A stretch of DNA of 64,000 bases from Porpolomopsis calyptriformis (Eukaryota > Basidiomycota > Agaricomycetes > Agaricales > Hygrophoraceae). The stretch covers positions 1,426,001-1,490,000 of the forward strand of contig OX621170.1 in the NCBI GenBank assembly GCA_951640195.1. Direction: 5' to 3'. The stretch's first letter is position 1. Each line of letters begins with the position of its first letter. A program made the translations under genes and the position numbers. Positions 11,003 through 22,111 of the stretch are shown piece after piece. The notes beneath the pieces are model-generated. The model made no database searches. It was not told where the DNA came from and saw only the letters and a program-made list of their open reading frames with translations.

Positions 11003-11427
11003 GGTTGTTGTTTGAAAGAGGATTGACCGAGGTTAGGTGGTAGTGGTGGAAAGAAACGTAGAAAGTGAAATCAAAATTCAACATGAGCTATTCAGGGTAA
11101 TTTGCTGGTGAATGAGTATACATGGTCTGCGATACTTGAGAAGTAAATGAGAATGTCATGGCATCAAGTTGATGAACTATGTCAAACATGGCATCCTGGG
11201 ATATTTCGGTCAGGCAATTGTCATCAGTTGAATACCGGATGGTGAAGCCGGGAATAAATGATCGAGCGGTCACTATGATAATCAGTGCAGCAACAACAAC
11301 CGGAAGCAGTGACGACCACCAGAACAAAACTTGTCTTGAACTTGTGATCCACGATTACAAAGGCGAAGGAATCAGTTTCTAAAACTACACGTACAACACT
11401 GAGACGTATCGATTGAACCACATGTGA
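11003..11427. other. spacer 3' of DBP5
   Basis: No gene seen. The part from about 11160 to 11427 has a degenerate second copy at about 14120-14480 (shared CAGTTGAATACCGGAT-like and GATGAACTAT blocks), so it belongs to the duplicated segment described for the DBP5 pseudogene. Confidence 0.5.
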
Positions 11428-13411
11428 TTACTTTAATGCTTTCTTCATTTTCTGCGAGGTAATGATCAGGAAGGAAGAGATGGAGAGAAACCCGAGGACG
11501 TACTTCTTCCATCTCATCCAGGTCATTAGTTTCAATCCGTATGATCTTTCTCCCAGTCGCCTTCTCAATCTGTTCCATCTGTAACCACGTCTTCTTATCA
11601 TGCACGAAATTAATCGAGATTCCTTTGCGCCCAAACCGTCCAGTGCGACCTTGGAACATAATAATATAGTAGGAACGGGGAGGACGGGATAAAGGACCTA
11701 CCAATCCGATGGATATAAGTCTCGATATCCGGCCTTTCGTCAAGGGACTTGTCACGCTCATTCATCAGTGGCAGGTCGTAGTTGACGACCATGTTAACTT
11801 GGAGGATGTCGATCCCCCGAGCGATGACATTGGTCGTGATGAGAACCTTCTCGCGCCCCTCACGGAAATTGTCGATGATCGCGTCACGTTCTTCCACATC
11901 TTTCGCCCCGTGCAGGGAGGCCACCTTGTGCCCTTCTACCGTCATGCGCTGCGAGATTCGATCGGCGGTGTGTCGATGCTGGAAAAATGGGGGAAACGAT
12001 GTGAACAAACTCGGATGGCGGACGCGCGCGAATCACACATACTTGACAGAAAATAATACTCTGGCCAATCGTGAGCAAGTTGTAGAGTGAAACAAGGATG
12101 TCGTATTTATGTTCCTCGTTTCGGCAATCCATGTAAAATTGACGGATACCCTCTACCGAGAGTTCCTCTCTCTTGAGCTCGATCTTATTCGAATTCGGGG
12201 CAAATTTGCTAGCGAACGAGCGTACGTGGTCCGGAAAAGTCGCAGAGAAGAGGATGATCTGATACTTGATCCGGCCCAACTCGCTAAAGGGAAGAGAATG
12301 AAGGTGTAAGGACGCACACCTAGTCAAGGAAAGCCGCACTTTTTCACGCGGAGGGTTTGATCTCCAAGGCCATCTTGATCGAGCATGTTATCTGCTTCGT
12401 CCAAGACAAACACCTTCAACTCTGAGACGTCGATGACCCTTTTCCGCAATAGTTCGATCATGGTACCCGGAGTGCCGACGACGATGTGGGCTGTGATTTT
12501 GGCGGCAGTTTTTGGGAGGTTGTCCTTGATGGCGTATTCTGTTTGTACGGGGGTGAATTTGCCCATGGCAACCACGACGGACATGATCTGACGAGCGAGT
12601 TCTCGTGAAGGTGCGAGGCAGATTGCCTGGTGGAGATGGGGAGTGAGTTTATGAATATGAAGAAGGGGTGGAGCGTACCTGAGTCTTTTTTTTCGTGAAA
12701 TCGACGCGGCTAAGCATGGTCAGTACGAAGGCGGCTGTTTTGCCTGTTCCGGATTGGGATTGGCCGATCATGTTTTGAGGGCTGAAGAAGAGATTAGACA
12801 AGAGGACAGGAAGAATGAAACAAAAGAAACGCACGGATTCTGCAACAGCAAAGGCATGGCGCGTTCTTGGATCTTTGAAGGTTTTGAGAAACCCATGTCA
12901 TAGATACCTTTCAGGAGATCTTCGTGTCTTTTAAGAGGAGTGTTAAGGGAGGAATGCAACAAGGGTTAGAAACGAACAAGCCAAGTTCTTCGAATGTTTT
13001 CACGCTGAAGAGGGGAGAGTTGGGATCCAGTTGCTGATCGGCGAGAGTAACCTGATAGAGAGTTGAGTGGTGGGACTACGTGGGTGTTCGATGGACGCAC
13101 TGAAACTTGGAAGGTGGAATGGAAGAGCTCTGAATCATTGTTGTCTGAAAAAGTGGGTTGGCGAAGTGTAGATCGAGGGCAAGAGACTGACCATTTTGGT
13201 CTTGTTTCTGCTCGTCTGTCTGTGAAGATGGTGCAGGTGGTGCAGGTGGTGCAGGTGGCGCAGGTGGCGCAGGTGGTGCAGGTGGCGCAGGTAGCGCAGG
13301 TGGTGCAGGTGGTGCGGCTGGTGCAGCTGCTGTAAAAAGGAAAGTGAGAATGGAGAGAACAGAACGGCGAGGATACGAACGTGAGTAGAAACCGTCGGCG
13401 TCTTTCTCCAT
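11428..13411 (-). CDS. DBP5: DEAD-box ATP-dependent RNA helicase Dbp5 (mRNA export)
   Basis: Eleven exons can be chained without a frame error from the ATG at 13411 to TAA at 11428-11430. After an Ala/Pro-rich leader come [19 protein letters not shown] and [19 protein letters not shown], the Dbp5-type Q-motif region, then [10 protein letters not shown] (motif I), [11 protein letters not shown] (Ia), [13 protein letters not shown] (Ib), [16 protein letters not shown] (II), [10 protein letters not shown] (III), [11 protein letters not shown] (V) and [13 protein letters not shown] (VI). DEADNMLDQ and the DLLRKR-like block are typical of Dbp5/DDX19. Dbp5 remodels mRNPs at the cytoplasmic face of the nuclear pore. 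It ends EEKMKKALK. Intron 4 splits the Leu codon before HEDLL. The 3' part has a decayed duplicate about 3 kb away. Confidence 0.93.
13230..13331 (-). repeat. 9-bp minisatellite in the DBP5 N-terminus
   Basis: About eleven copies of GGTGCAGGT/GGCGCAGGT on the plus strand encode Ala-Pro-Pro runs in exon 2 of DBP5 on the minus strand. The perfect period and synonymous C/T variation mark a slippage-prone tract likely to vary in length between strains. Confidence 0.8.
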
Positions 13412-13451
13412 CGATGATAGTGAGTTTAATGTTGCAAATATTTACAAATTA

Positions 13452-13966
13452 CTAAATGTGGTCATTCAAGTCACGCTCGAACTCAGGGGTGTTTGACTTT
13501 TCCAGAGATAAGCCAAGCCTCTCAAGTACACTACGTGTATAGTCCCCACTCCTTCGTGCCTCATTATCCGGTCTCAACAACGGAAGGATCACAAGTTGAT
13601 TCTCATCTCTTCGTATTTTTAATGAGAAGCGCGAGCTCTTTACGCTTGGGCTTGCTGGCCTCCACTCTGAGAAAGCGCCCAAGATGCTCTTTCCACAGCC
13701 ACCCTGCATGGAGAATGACTTGTTCAAGTAGATTGGTCATCTCTCGTTTCGATGGCACCCGGGACAGACACATACGTGATCTCATTGACCTTCTGGAAAA
13801 AGCATCCGAAAAACCAGCGATCCCCGTTCCAATTTTGCTTTGGCGCGGAAAAACTCTGATTGGTCTGGAGACACTTATGACGAATCGCAGACTCGATGCA
13901 CAGGATGTTCTCAAGCTTGTCAGGGAGCGGCCGCCCATCCATCACATGCACCGGAAGGATCCCCAC
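13452..13966 (-). other. overlapping minus-strand ORFs, possible small or broken gene
   Basis: Three minus-strand frames are open in succession: 13966-13724, 13938-13603 (ending GRFLRVEASKPKRKELALLIK and a stop) and 13727-13452 (containing KIRRDENQLVILPLLRPDNE and ending NDHI). The last two would join into one sensible basic protein if a short frame change lay near 13610, but I found no convincing intron there. I do not recognise a family. It may be a small gene with an unresolved intron, a decayed gene, or chance. Confidence 0.3.
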
Positions 13967-14119
13967 AGCATCTAAGCTGCTGGGGTAGCATAGGGATGTC
14001 TGTTTCCAAACTTCAGCCTAAGGCTCGTTTGCAAGACTAAATGAAAGAAGATCTCCTTCTACCGAAGGGGCACAGTCTATAAACAGATGAAAGGTTGACC
14101 ATCAACCCGAGAAACTTCG

Positions 14120-14830
14120 CGTGAAATTGATGAACTATTATCATTGATGAAGCATCGTGGGATCTTCCGGCCGGACAGATGAGACTGGAGAGTTGAAGAG
14201 TTGGTGGTCAGTTGAAATACCGGATAGTCATGGCACCTAAGCCGGTAATACATATTTATGATCGGGCAGATGACCAGTGACCTGACCGCTCAGGTGGATG
14301 AACCAGTTATTAAGGTGAGAAAACATCGAGGATAAAGAAGCAACAGGTACCAGTTACGAAAGTGGTCTTGAATACTGGAATGACATTCATCTGAGGTTAT
14401 GATCGTCTTGGCAAAGTTAAAGAAATAAATTACACGTACAAAACTGAAACGTACGAATTGACGTTTACAACCACATGTGATTACTTTAATACTTTCTGAG
14501 AATGATTGACAACATCAGGAAGAGATGGACAACCCGGCGACGTACTTCCATCTTACCCAGGTCATATCCAAATGATACTTCCCAATCTGTTTTCTCTCTT
14601 CTTATCATGCACGAAATTAATCAGTATGCCAATCCGTTCAGCACGGCCTGGTTACATTTAGTAGAAACGGGGGGATATCGGTTCCTCGAGGTCGTGATAA
14701 AAACCTTCTCGCGTCCCTCAAGGAAATCGTCGATGGTTTCCACGTTTTTAGCACCATGGTGGAGTGCCTTCTTCAATCATGGGCTGCGAGATTCGATCGC
14801 AGTATGTTCGGTCGCTAGAGGCTGGATGCA
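14120..14830 (-). pseudogene. degenerate duplicate of the DBP5 3' end and downstream spacer
   Basis: This stretch aligns, with many substitutions and gaps, to 11160-12000. Matching blocks include ACCACATGTGATTACTTTAA (14470-14489, compare 11418-11437), CTTCTTATCATGCACGAAAT (compare ~11590-11610), an AAACCTTCTCGCG..CCTCA block and a GGCTGCGAGATTCGATCG block. On the minus strand these correspond to the terminal helicase exons around the HDKKTW, VLITTNV and ADRISQR segments. Reading frames are broken, so it is not functional. It arose by a local duplication in the same orientation, about 3 kb apart, and is old judging by divergence. Confidence 0.8.
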
Positions 14831-15122
14831 CAGTTCCTCACTCTTTGCTCGTACGAACGCGTAAAGACCCACATGAAATGAAGACAAGCGGTACCGTTAT
14901 CGATCATAGCACCTGAGGCGGTACCACCACGGAGATGAGAACCTAGCATCGACGTAGATGGTCAGCAGCAGCAGCAAAGGTGAATTGTTAGACTGATACC
15001 ACCGGTGTCTTTCAGCTTGGTGACCAAATGGAGTGAAATGGTCATCCGTTCCCAAACTCATGCTTACCCCGTGTTCCTTTCCTTTATAAATTCATCCCCA
15101 TGCCTCCTCCCACTCCCTCCTC
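14831..15122. other. promoter-side region of the peroxiredoxin-like gene
   Basis: No gene seen. CT-rich sequence from about 15080 to 15122 (CCTCCTCCCACTCCCTCCTC) directly precedes the start codon, a pyrimidine-rich leader common at fungal promoters. Confidence 0.4.
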
Positions 15123-17228
15123 ATGTCTCTCACCACCTCCCCCACTCTCTCTCATTTTTCCGTTCGTTACCCTCCAGTCGATCCCCATGACCCCTTCGCT
15201 CCTCTCTCCATCCTCCGCGGTCGTCTCACCTCACTTCACACATTCCCTAACTCACCCATAATCACCTCCCCCATCCCCTTCCCTTCTCAAGAACCAGTCA
15301 AAAAGCCACTCCATTACAGACGTCGCTCCCACTCCAATCCCGCCCCCGTTCCTTCTTTGCCTTATCATTCCGTCGCCCCCGTTCCCCCTCTAAATATTAC
15401 CTCATATCCCCGCACCCATTTCCCTACCCCCGTCCAAACCCCAACTCGTCTCACCCCAGTTCCCAGCATCTCTGCCGACGACTCCAGCACCCAGCTCTCG
15501 CACGACGGCCACCAACGCGATAATAATCTCGCCTATCGCAAATTCCCAGTTCTTGCCGTAGATTCCCCCTCTCCATCTCCGACAGATACGAAAGCTCCCA
15601 GCTGGGCCCGTCTCTTAGACTCTAAGCTCAACAGTCTTCCTTCAACAGATGCCCACAAATCTCCCGCCTCTCTACCTTCCTCCCCGCTCTCTCCAAACGC
15701 TGAATTCTATCCGCGGACCACCCCACGTCGGCCATCCACCGCCGACACTTTCCATTCGGTCATCCCGGACTCGGAGTGTTCATCAATCTATCCTACTTAC
15801 CCACAGCATTACCGTCCGTCCTACACTCACGCCCGCTTGCCCAGCACCCTCTCCCGGAACTACCCGGACAGCCCCGCCCTTCCCTCCCGCAAGCTTTCTC
15901 GCTCCAGTCATGCCACCAAAAGGGTCCTCCGTCGCCCACCGCCTCCCACGCCATCCCAAAGAACTGCCCTGCCCACAATTCAACAGCTTGCCGAAGCTGC
16001 CTCTATTAATGTCATCGCCGAGAACGGCCTCCGCGTACCCTTTGGGCAGTTGTGGTTGGAGCAAAAGACCGTCGTCTGTTTCATCCGGCATTTCTGGTGT
16101 GACCTCGTTTCATATAGTCACCCTTTTTAAAAACAAACTGTAGTATTGACTACTTGTATTATTCGAGGTGCCCGATGTGTCAAGACTACATGTACTCCAT
16201 CACGAGGACGGTCACTCCGAAAGCGCTCAGACGTGCAGGTGTTAATCTCGTCATTATCGGTAATGGATCGCACAACATGATACCAGCCTACCGACGTGAG
16301 TGGCCACTTCTCTTTTTCCCGCCTTCTTTCCCTCCCTCAACCACCGAATCAGAAATATTCCGCACCAATCTTCCGGTCTATACGGACCCGACGAACCGGC
16401 TGTACGCTGCGCTCGGCATGACCCTACGCACGCTCAAGCAGGGTCCAGACTCTGAGCGTGGAAGCTATGTACGTCACGGAATCTTCAGTGGGATGGCGAT
16501 GGTCGTGATGAATGCTGTCAAGGTGCGCATGCCGTTGCTCGAACACGGCGGGGAGCTATCGCAGCTGGGGGGAGAGTTTGTGCTCGGACCTGGGTGCGTG
16601 TGTTGGTGTTGGTGTGATTGCATTCGTTTGACTTTATGGTCGACCACGGCGATGGTTTTTTTTTTTTTGTTTTAGATTGGCATGCACGTATGCGCATAGG
16701 ATGCACACCACACGGTCCCATTCGCCGATCGCACGGGTGTTGGAGGCGGCCGGGTTGGATGTCTACACGTCTCCCGAACAGGCCAGTCTGGCTAGGCCGA
16801 AGACGATGTCGGAGGAGGAGCGAGAGACGTGGATGCGGGCAAGGCAGGAGAGTTTTGAGAGGCTGAAGGAGAGAAAGGCCTGTAGGAGGCGTGGGTGTCA
16901 GAATATACCGGTTTGTGGTGGAGGTGTCCGCTGTAGTGTGGTTTCGGCCACGCTAGGAGAGATCGAGAGCGTCCAGGCGGTGGAACCTGTCGTCGTGGAT
17001 GTTGTGGTTGAAGAGGAGGAGATCGTTCTCGTAAAGGAGGAGATCGTTCCCGTAGAGGAGGAGATCGTTCTCGTAGAGGAAGAGAAGAAGAAAGAGGAGG
17101 AAGAGGAGGACGCAGAGGAACCATCGTCGGGTGTCGAGGACGAATGGTCAATCTCCGATGCAAGCAGGCTGAGCGAATCGGGGAGCTCTAAATCCAGCTT
17201 CGACAGCGCAAGCGCGGGATTCCGCTGA
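15123..17228 (+). CDS. peroxiredoxin-like (AhpC/TSA, PRXL2/AAED1 type) domain in a long disordered protein
   Basis: Four exons: 15123-16096, 16168-16295, 16353-16593 and 16676-17228, giving 631 residues. The first ~290 residues are Ser/Pro/Thr-rich with no fold visible. Then comes a thioredoxin-like domain: NGLRVPFGQLW, TVVCFIRHFWCPMCQDYM with a CxxC redox pair split by intron 1, VNLVIIGNGSHNMIPAYRQ, LPVYTDPTNRLYAALGM, and a final strand leading to THSHSP-like residues and the helix IARVLEAAG. This matches fungal AAED1/PRXL2-type proteins, which are predicted antioxidants. The C-terminus is very acidic, with repeated EEEIV(L/P)V(E/K) units at about 17000-17090 and a final Ser-rich stretch. 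Substrate and location are unknown. Confidence 0.8.
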
Positions 17229-17504
17229 TTGAAAGTTGTTCTGATATTTGTCTCCCGGGAGGAGGGCACGCGCGGTGCGTGTAAAAAACCGTATGTATGA
17301 ATCGCAGTTTGATACTTTGAAGGCATCGTTTTTGTCATTAATTACACTGTCCATGGCAGTCGACTTGATAATTATTCAATTGCATACTTACAGTGATATT
17401 CTTCCAACAGCGTATGGATACAGATCTTGGGAATGATTACACTAATGCCTCGAGAAACGAAATTTTGTGATGCGGGGAGCCAAGAGCATGAGTCGTGTTC
17501 CTCA

Positions 17505-18461
17505 TCAAGCGTAGTTGTCTATGAGGGAATCGCGCATTTCTCCGATGACGGCAGTCGAGTCGTGACCTTGTAATTCTGAGGAAGGGATGTAAATATGGGA
17601 GAAGGTTGGAAGGGGGGGGGGGGACACGTACTGAACGTGGCTTCAATCACACTTATTTCTGTTGCTGTTGTGTCTAGACCTGCGAATGCGCACCAGTCGT
17701 TGACGACGAGGCCGGCGCCGATGACGTCCGAGCCACGATTGACGGTTCCGGCCTAAGAGGAAGGATGAGCACAAGGTGGGAAAAGAGAGAAGAATAAGAG
17801 AGGGACTGACGACCAAAGGGACCTGGAGGAGACTGCTGAGCTCGTCCTGCTCCTGGACGCTGGTTTGGGGGTGGACGAGACCGCCCTGGTTGGTGAGGGC
17901 GCAGTAGCTGCCGACGAGGACGTTGCCGGCGATGGTCTGGCGGAAGACTTCGACGTTGAGGACGTCGGCGATGATCTCCTCGGTGTCGCGGTCGAGGTCG
18001 GGGTGGACGAGGGCGACGTGGTCGTTGCAGGCGACGACGTTGCCGAGCGCGGAGAGGCGCTCTTCGACGCGCTGGAGGGCGATCGTGGAGGGGAGGGAGT
18101 TGCGGAGGTGTTGGAGTTCCTGGTCGGTGGTGGTTGAGGGGACGAGGAGACCGTGGCGGTTGCCTTCGGGGGGATTAGTTAGGTAGAGAGATTGAATGGA
18201 TACTGCTTACCGGTGGTGAGGCGGCCGATGATGCGGGTACCTGCGATGCTGGTGTGGACGATGGGGATGATATCGGCGAGATCGCTCTCGAAGGCGGAGT
18301 AGAAGTTGGTGCTGCCTTGGAGGGCGGCTAGACAGTAGGTGTTGGTGAGTTTGGCGAAGACGCCGATTTCACTGCTGTTCTCGAACTGGAGGCCTTTGGG
18401 GGGGTTAGGGAATGGTTTTTGGGAGAGGAAGGGGAATGGGGGGATACGTACGGGTGGCCAT
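17505..18461 (-). CDS. TIF6: eukaryotic translation initiation factor 6 (ribosome anti-association factor)
   Basis: Five exons: 18461-18452 (10 nt), 18393-18211, 18163-17811, 17752-17632 and 17566-17505, giving 242 residues, close to the usual 245. Family blocks in order: [129 protein letters not shown], and [20 protein letters not shown], ending [13 protein letters not shown]. eIF6 binds the 60S subunit during biogenesis and blocks 40S joining. The first exon is only ten bases, and the gene starts 49 bp from the divergent NDUFAF7 start, so the two share one promoter region. Confidence 0.95.
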
Positions 18462-18510
18462 GAGGAGAAGAGGTGATTGTGACTCGATCTTACGTCTTGA
18501 CGGGTTTTTT
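18462..18510. promoter_or_regulatory. 49-bp divergent gap between TIF6 and NDUFAF7
   Basis: Only 49 bases separate the two start codons on opposite strands. Promoter elements and both 5' leaders must overlap each other or the first introns; the TIF6 first intron (18451-18394) is a likely place for part of them. Confidence 0.55.
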
Positions 18511-20001
18511 ATGTTGCGTCCGCTTCCGGTAAGATGTCTTCGACGGCAAAAAAGGTGGTATTCGAACGGTAGCAGGATTGAAAAGATTATTTTGGATGAT
18601 ATCAAGGTACGGATGGTCTCGGTTGGTTTGGAAGAAAAAATCTTACAGTTGGAGGTAGAGCACGGGCCCGATGTCTGTCGCGAGGTACATGCAACTCTGC
18701 CTGACGCACCCGACCGAAGGGTACTACACCCGTCCATCGAACGTCGTTTTCGGCCGTCGAGGGGATTTCGTGACCAGTCCTGAGATAAGTCAGGTTTTTG
18801 GCGAGGTGCGTTCTGGTCGCCCAACAGGTGGACAGAGAAAAATATGTCTACTGTAGCTCGTTGGGGTATGGCTGCTGTCGCAATGGAAGAATGCGTCTGA
18901 GAAGACGTTTCGGTTAGTAGAGTTGGGTCCTGGGAGGGGGACCTTGATGAAAGATATCTTGCGGGTTCGTGTTATTTTTGTTTTAAATTTGGTGACAACT
19001 AATATACATGTGTAGGTTGTATCCCACTTCCCGGCATCTAGATCTGCGTTGCAGAGTGTGCATCTCGTCGAGAGCAGCCATCCGATGAGAGCGTTGCAGA
19101 GGGATGCAGTGGGCGAAGCCGTGCGGGCTGCAGGCTGGAAAGTCGCATGGCATGATTCTGTCGAGGATGTGCCACTGGAGGGTGAATTTACAATGGTTGT
19201 CGCTCACGAGTTTTTTGATGCATTGCCGGTTCACGTATTGGAGGTTAGTTTTTTATTTTATTTTTATTTTTCACATTTGAGCTGAAGATGTGTAGAAAAC
19301 GGATAAAGGGTGGCAGGAAGTGTTGATTTCAGAGGGATCGTCACAGACACGCTTGCAGTGGGTTCTTTCACCCACGCCAACAGCGTCGTCCACCCTCCTC
19401 GGGCTCTCGTCCGGTCGATTCGCGAAACAGCCTGTGGGGGCACGGATCGAGGTGTGCCCCTCGGCGTTTAAAATCGCACGGAGGGTGGGTGAGCTGGTGG
19501 GGGCGAAGGGTGGAGGGGCGGGGCTGATTGTGGATTATGGCGGGGAGAAGGTGTTTGGGAATTCGTTTAGGGTGAGTTGTGATGGATACGTTCCGATTGA
19601 ATTAGTAACAGAAAAACTTTAATGTGCAGGCGTTTAAAGATCACAGCATTGTCGACGTGTTTCATCGTCCGGGAGAATGTGATCTTACTGCGAACGTTGA
19701 TTTTGCGTATCTCAAGGAAGCTCTTCACGGTCTCGGTGAGTGTTTTTTTTTTCCAAGATGATTTTCTTTTTTCTTATGGCGGGTAGTGAGCACACATGGA
19801 CCTCTATCCCAAACCGCGTTTCTCACACGGATGGGGCTAGACTTGCGGGTGGAGAGGCTGAAACGTGGAGCGAGTTCAGCGGAGAGGAGGAGTGCGATTG
19901 AGAGTGGAGCAAAGCGGTTGGTGGATCGTGTTGGGATGGGACGAGAGTATGTCGCCTTGGGCTTGACTTCACTTGAAAATGAAATTTGGCCATTTTATTA
20001 A
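18511..20001 (+). CDS. NDUFAF7/MidA-type mitochondrial protein arginine methyltransferase (complex I assembly)
   Basis: Seven exons: 18511-18606, 18659-18805, 18857-18964, 19016-19243, 19296-19571, 19630-19735 and 19787-20001, giving 391 residues. The start MLRPLPVRCLRRQKRWYS is a typical mitochondrial presequence. Family blocks: GPMSVARYMQLCLTHPTEGY, GRRGDFVTSPEISQVFGELV, the SAM-binding VELGPGRGTLMKDILR, VAHEFFDALPVHVLE, GLIVDYGGEK and DLTANVDFAYLKEA, then THGPLSQTAFLTRMGLDLR. NDUFAF7 dimethylates an arginine of the NDUFS2 subunit during complex I assembly. The second exon begins at AGCACGGGCCC, which was needed to restore the STGPMSVA frame. It diverges from TIF6. Confidence 0.93.
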
Positions 20002-20074
20002 ATTAATTAATTAATTTGATTATAAATTCAATCACCCCACACTCTCCCCCTCCTCCTCCTCCCCCTCCCCCATC

Positions 20075-22111
20075 ATGCTACGTTCCATCTTCCGTTCCTC
20101 GTCCCCCACTAACGACGATCCCAACTCAAAATCTCGCCTCCGTACTCTATCCTCAAAACTCCGTGTTCCTTCCATACCATCTCCTCCCAAACATTCCTCC
20201 CTCGTTAATGCCATCACTCAGGACGGAAGACGTCAGGCTGCTCTTAGGGAGCGAGGCCTTCTTCCTCCCCTCTCAGGCAACGATCTAAGTAAACTCGAAC
20301 ATGACCGGGACCAGCGCCTTGCCGTCGCTCTCCCGCCCGAATCACAACATCAATCTCAATTTGAAACCGACGCTGAGAGGATCATGAAAGAGTGGAAGGC
20401 AAAGCAGTCCGAATCTGACAATTCCAAATTACCATCTGAGCCTCTTTCCGCTCACCTCGGCCCATCCTCTCCTCGACTTTTGCCCGTGATCGAGGAGTGC
20501 TCTCAAGACAGCTCTCCTCCCACTCCCCTCAATCTCAACAAACAACCCGAATTTTCCCAGTTCCAACTCCCCTCCCCACCACCCACACAAGACTCAGCAT
20601 TCTCCCTCCCCCCACTCACAAACGACCCTCATTTCACCCCACAATCCTCCGCCAAAACAACCCCAAAACTCCCCAAAACCAATCCCACCACAACCCCACC
20701 CTTCATCTCGCTCTCCCCCCCAGCTACTCCCCACTCGCCATCAAACCCTCCCGCTCCCGTTGATCCGGCCCCCACCCTCCCATCCCCCATCACCACCTCT
20801 CTTTCCTCCCCATCCCAACTCGCGCCCAGTTCACGCCAAAGAACGAAATCGTCCCCGACCCTTTTATCCTCCGAGTCAGACTCCATATGGTCCTCGCTCC
20901 TCACACCCCCTTCCTCCTTCGACGACGCCTACCTGTCTGGCTTCAACGGTAGTGGCAAGGGTCCCGCTGCCGGCAACAACAAGGATGGCCCGCCGAGGTT
21001 AACGTTAAAATTAAACTTGGACGATATCGACCTAAGTAGCATACCGGTTATTGTGGAGAGTCCCATTGAATTCGACCACGTTCTTGTTCCTGCAAAGGAG
21101 GACGCACACCCCAAAGATGCAGAGGTGGGCGATATCAGCGCCGGCCCGGATTTTACTTTCGCCCTAGTTTCTGCACCTCCCCCTGCCTCTGAGAGCACTG
21201 CCCCTCCTTCTGAAGTTACCGCTCCCACCTCTGGATCCGATGTCCCCCCCACTCTCCCTGCCATTGAAATCTCCTCCCATTCTCCTCCCCTTGCTTCTGA
21301 GCTTACCCTCACTTCTAGCCCTGTCCTTGAGGAAACTTTGCCTGACCCTGCCCCTGAGGTGGCCGAACCTACCCCTACTACCAAGGTTGCCTCCCCTGTC
21401 TCTTCAATCGAGGTTTTCCCATTGCCTGCAACAGAAATTACTCCTCCTACGCCTCCCCCTGAGGTTACCCCGACTCCTACTCCTGCTTCCGAGGTTGATG
21501 CTCCTACCCCCTACAACCCCCCAACTGAGGCGCGGGCTTGGACAGTGTCGCAGCCTGAGGCTGCGAGAAGGTCACGAGGAGCAACCCCTCCGCTGATTAC
21601 AGTGGAGACGATCAAGTCTCCGTTTCAGTTCTTTGGGAGGAGGAGGCAGCAGACCACGTCGTCATGCTCAGGGGCAGAAGAGCCGGCCGATTTCCCGTCT
21701 TCTCCGCCGCAGCCGCAGCCGTTGTCTCCTACCGGAACGAGGCTGTCCGGCTCGACCGGACGGTTTTCAAGTTTACGGCGGTCACTCGTGGGCGGGCTGT
21801 CGCTCCAACGACCGAGGGGGAGCTTGCCGGCGCTTGGATCGCCGTCGCTCGTGTCCCCGCCTTCGACGAGATCGTTTTCGCCACGGTTGGCTACTTTTGA
21901 GAGGTCGTCGCTGTTGTCGTCGCCCCTCCCGCCGTCATCCTCTCCGCCACGTAGTGCTTCTAGCGCAAGTTACAGCCTAGAGCGGGACGATAGTATCCTC
22001 GGACAGATGCTGGATATCACGCTTCATAATTCTGAGAGCCTGATATTGAATGCGTCCAAGATCAAGGATGAGGAGAGTAGGCGGTTGAGTGAGATGGCGT
22101 TTTTGATGTAG
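20075..22111 (+). CDS. large Ser/Pro/Thr-rich protein of unknown function
   Basis: One uninterrupted 678-residue frame starting MLRSIFRSSSPTNDDPNS. The only likely conserved piece is near the N-terminus: KHSSLVNAITQDGRRQAALR and GNDLSKLEHDRDQRLAVALP, then a helix with DAERIMKEWKAKQ. Most of the rest (about residues 130-500) is low-complexity Ser/Pro/Thr with repeated PPASE/PPEVT-type phrases. A final helix reads LGQMLDITLHNSESLILNAS and ends EESRRLSEMAFLM. I do not recognise the family. The absence of introns contrasts with its neighbours. The disordered middle suggests a scaffold or regulatory role, but nothing shows which. Confidence 0.75.
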   Translation: MLRSIFRSSSPTNDDPNSKSRLRTLSSKLRVPSIPSPPKHSSLVNAITQDGRRQAALRERGLLPPLSGNDLSKLEHDRDQRLAVALPPESQHQSQFETDAERIMKEWKAKQSESDNSKLPSEPLSAHLGPSSPRLLPVIEECSQDSSPPTPLNLNKQPEFSQFQLPSPPPTQDSAFSLPPLTNDPHFTPQSSAKTTPKLPKTNPTTTPPFISLSPPATPHSPSNPPAPVDPAPTLPSPITTSLSSPSQLAPSSRQRTKSSPTLLSSESDSIWSSLLTPPSSFDDAYLSGFNGSGKGPAAGNNKDGPPRLTLKLNLDDIDLSSIPVIVESPIEFDHVLVPAKEDAHPKDAEVGDISAGPDFTFALVSAPPPASESTAPPSEVTAPTSGSDVPPTLPAIEISSHSPPLASELTLTSSPVLEETLPDPAPEVAEPTPTTKVASPVSSIEVFPLPATEITPPTPPPEVTPTPTPASEVDAPTPYNPPTEARAWTVSQPEAARRSRGATPPLITVETIKSPFQFFGRRRQQTTSSCSGAEEPADFPSSPPQPQPLSPTGTRLSGSTGRFSSLRRSLVGGLSLQRPRGSLPALGSPSLVSPPSTRSFSPRLATFERSSLLSSPLPPSSSPPRSASSASYSLERDDSILGQMLDITLHNSESLILNASKIKDEESRRLSEMAFLM

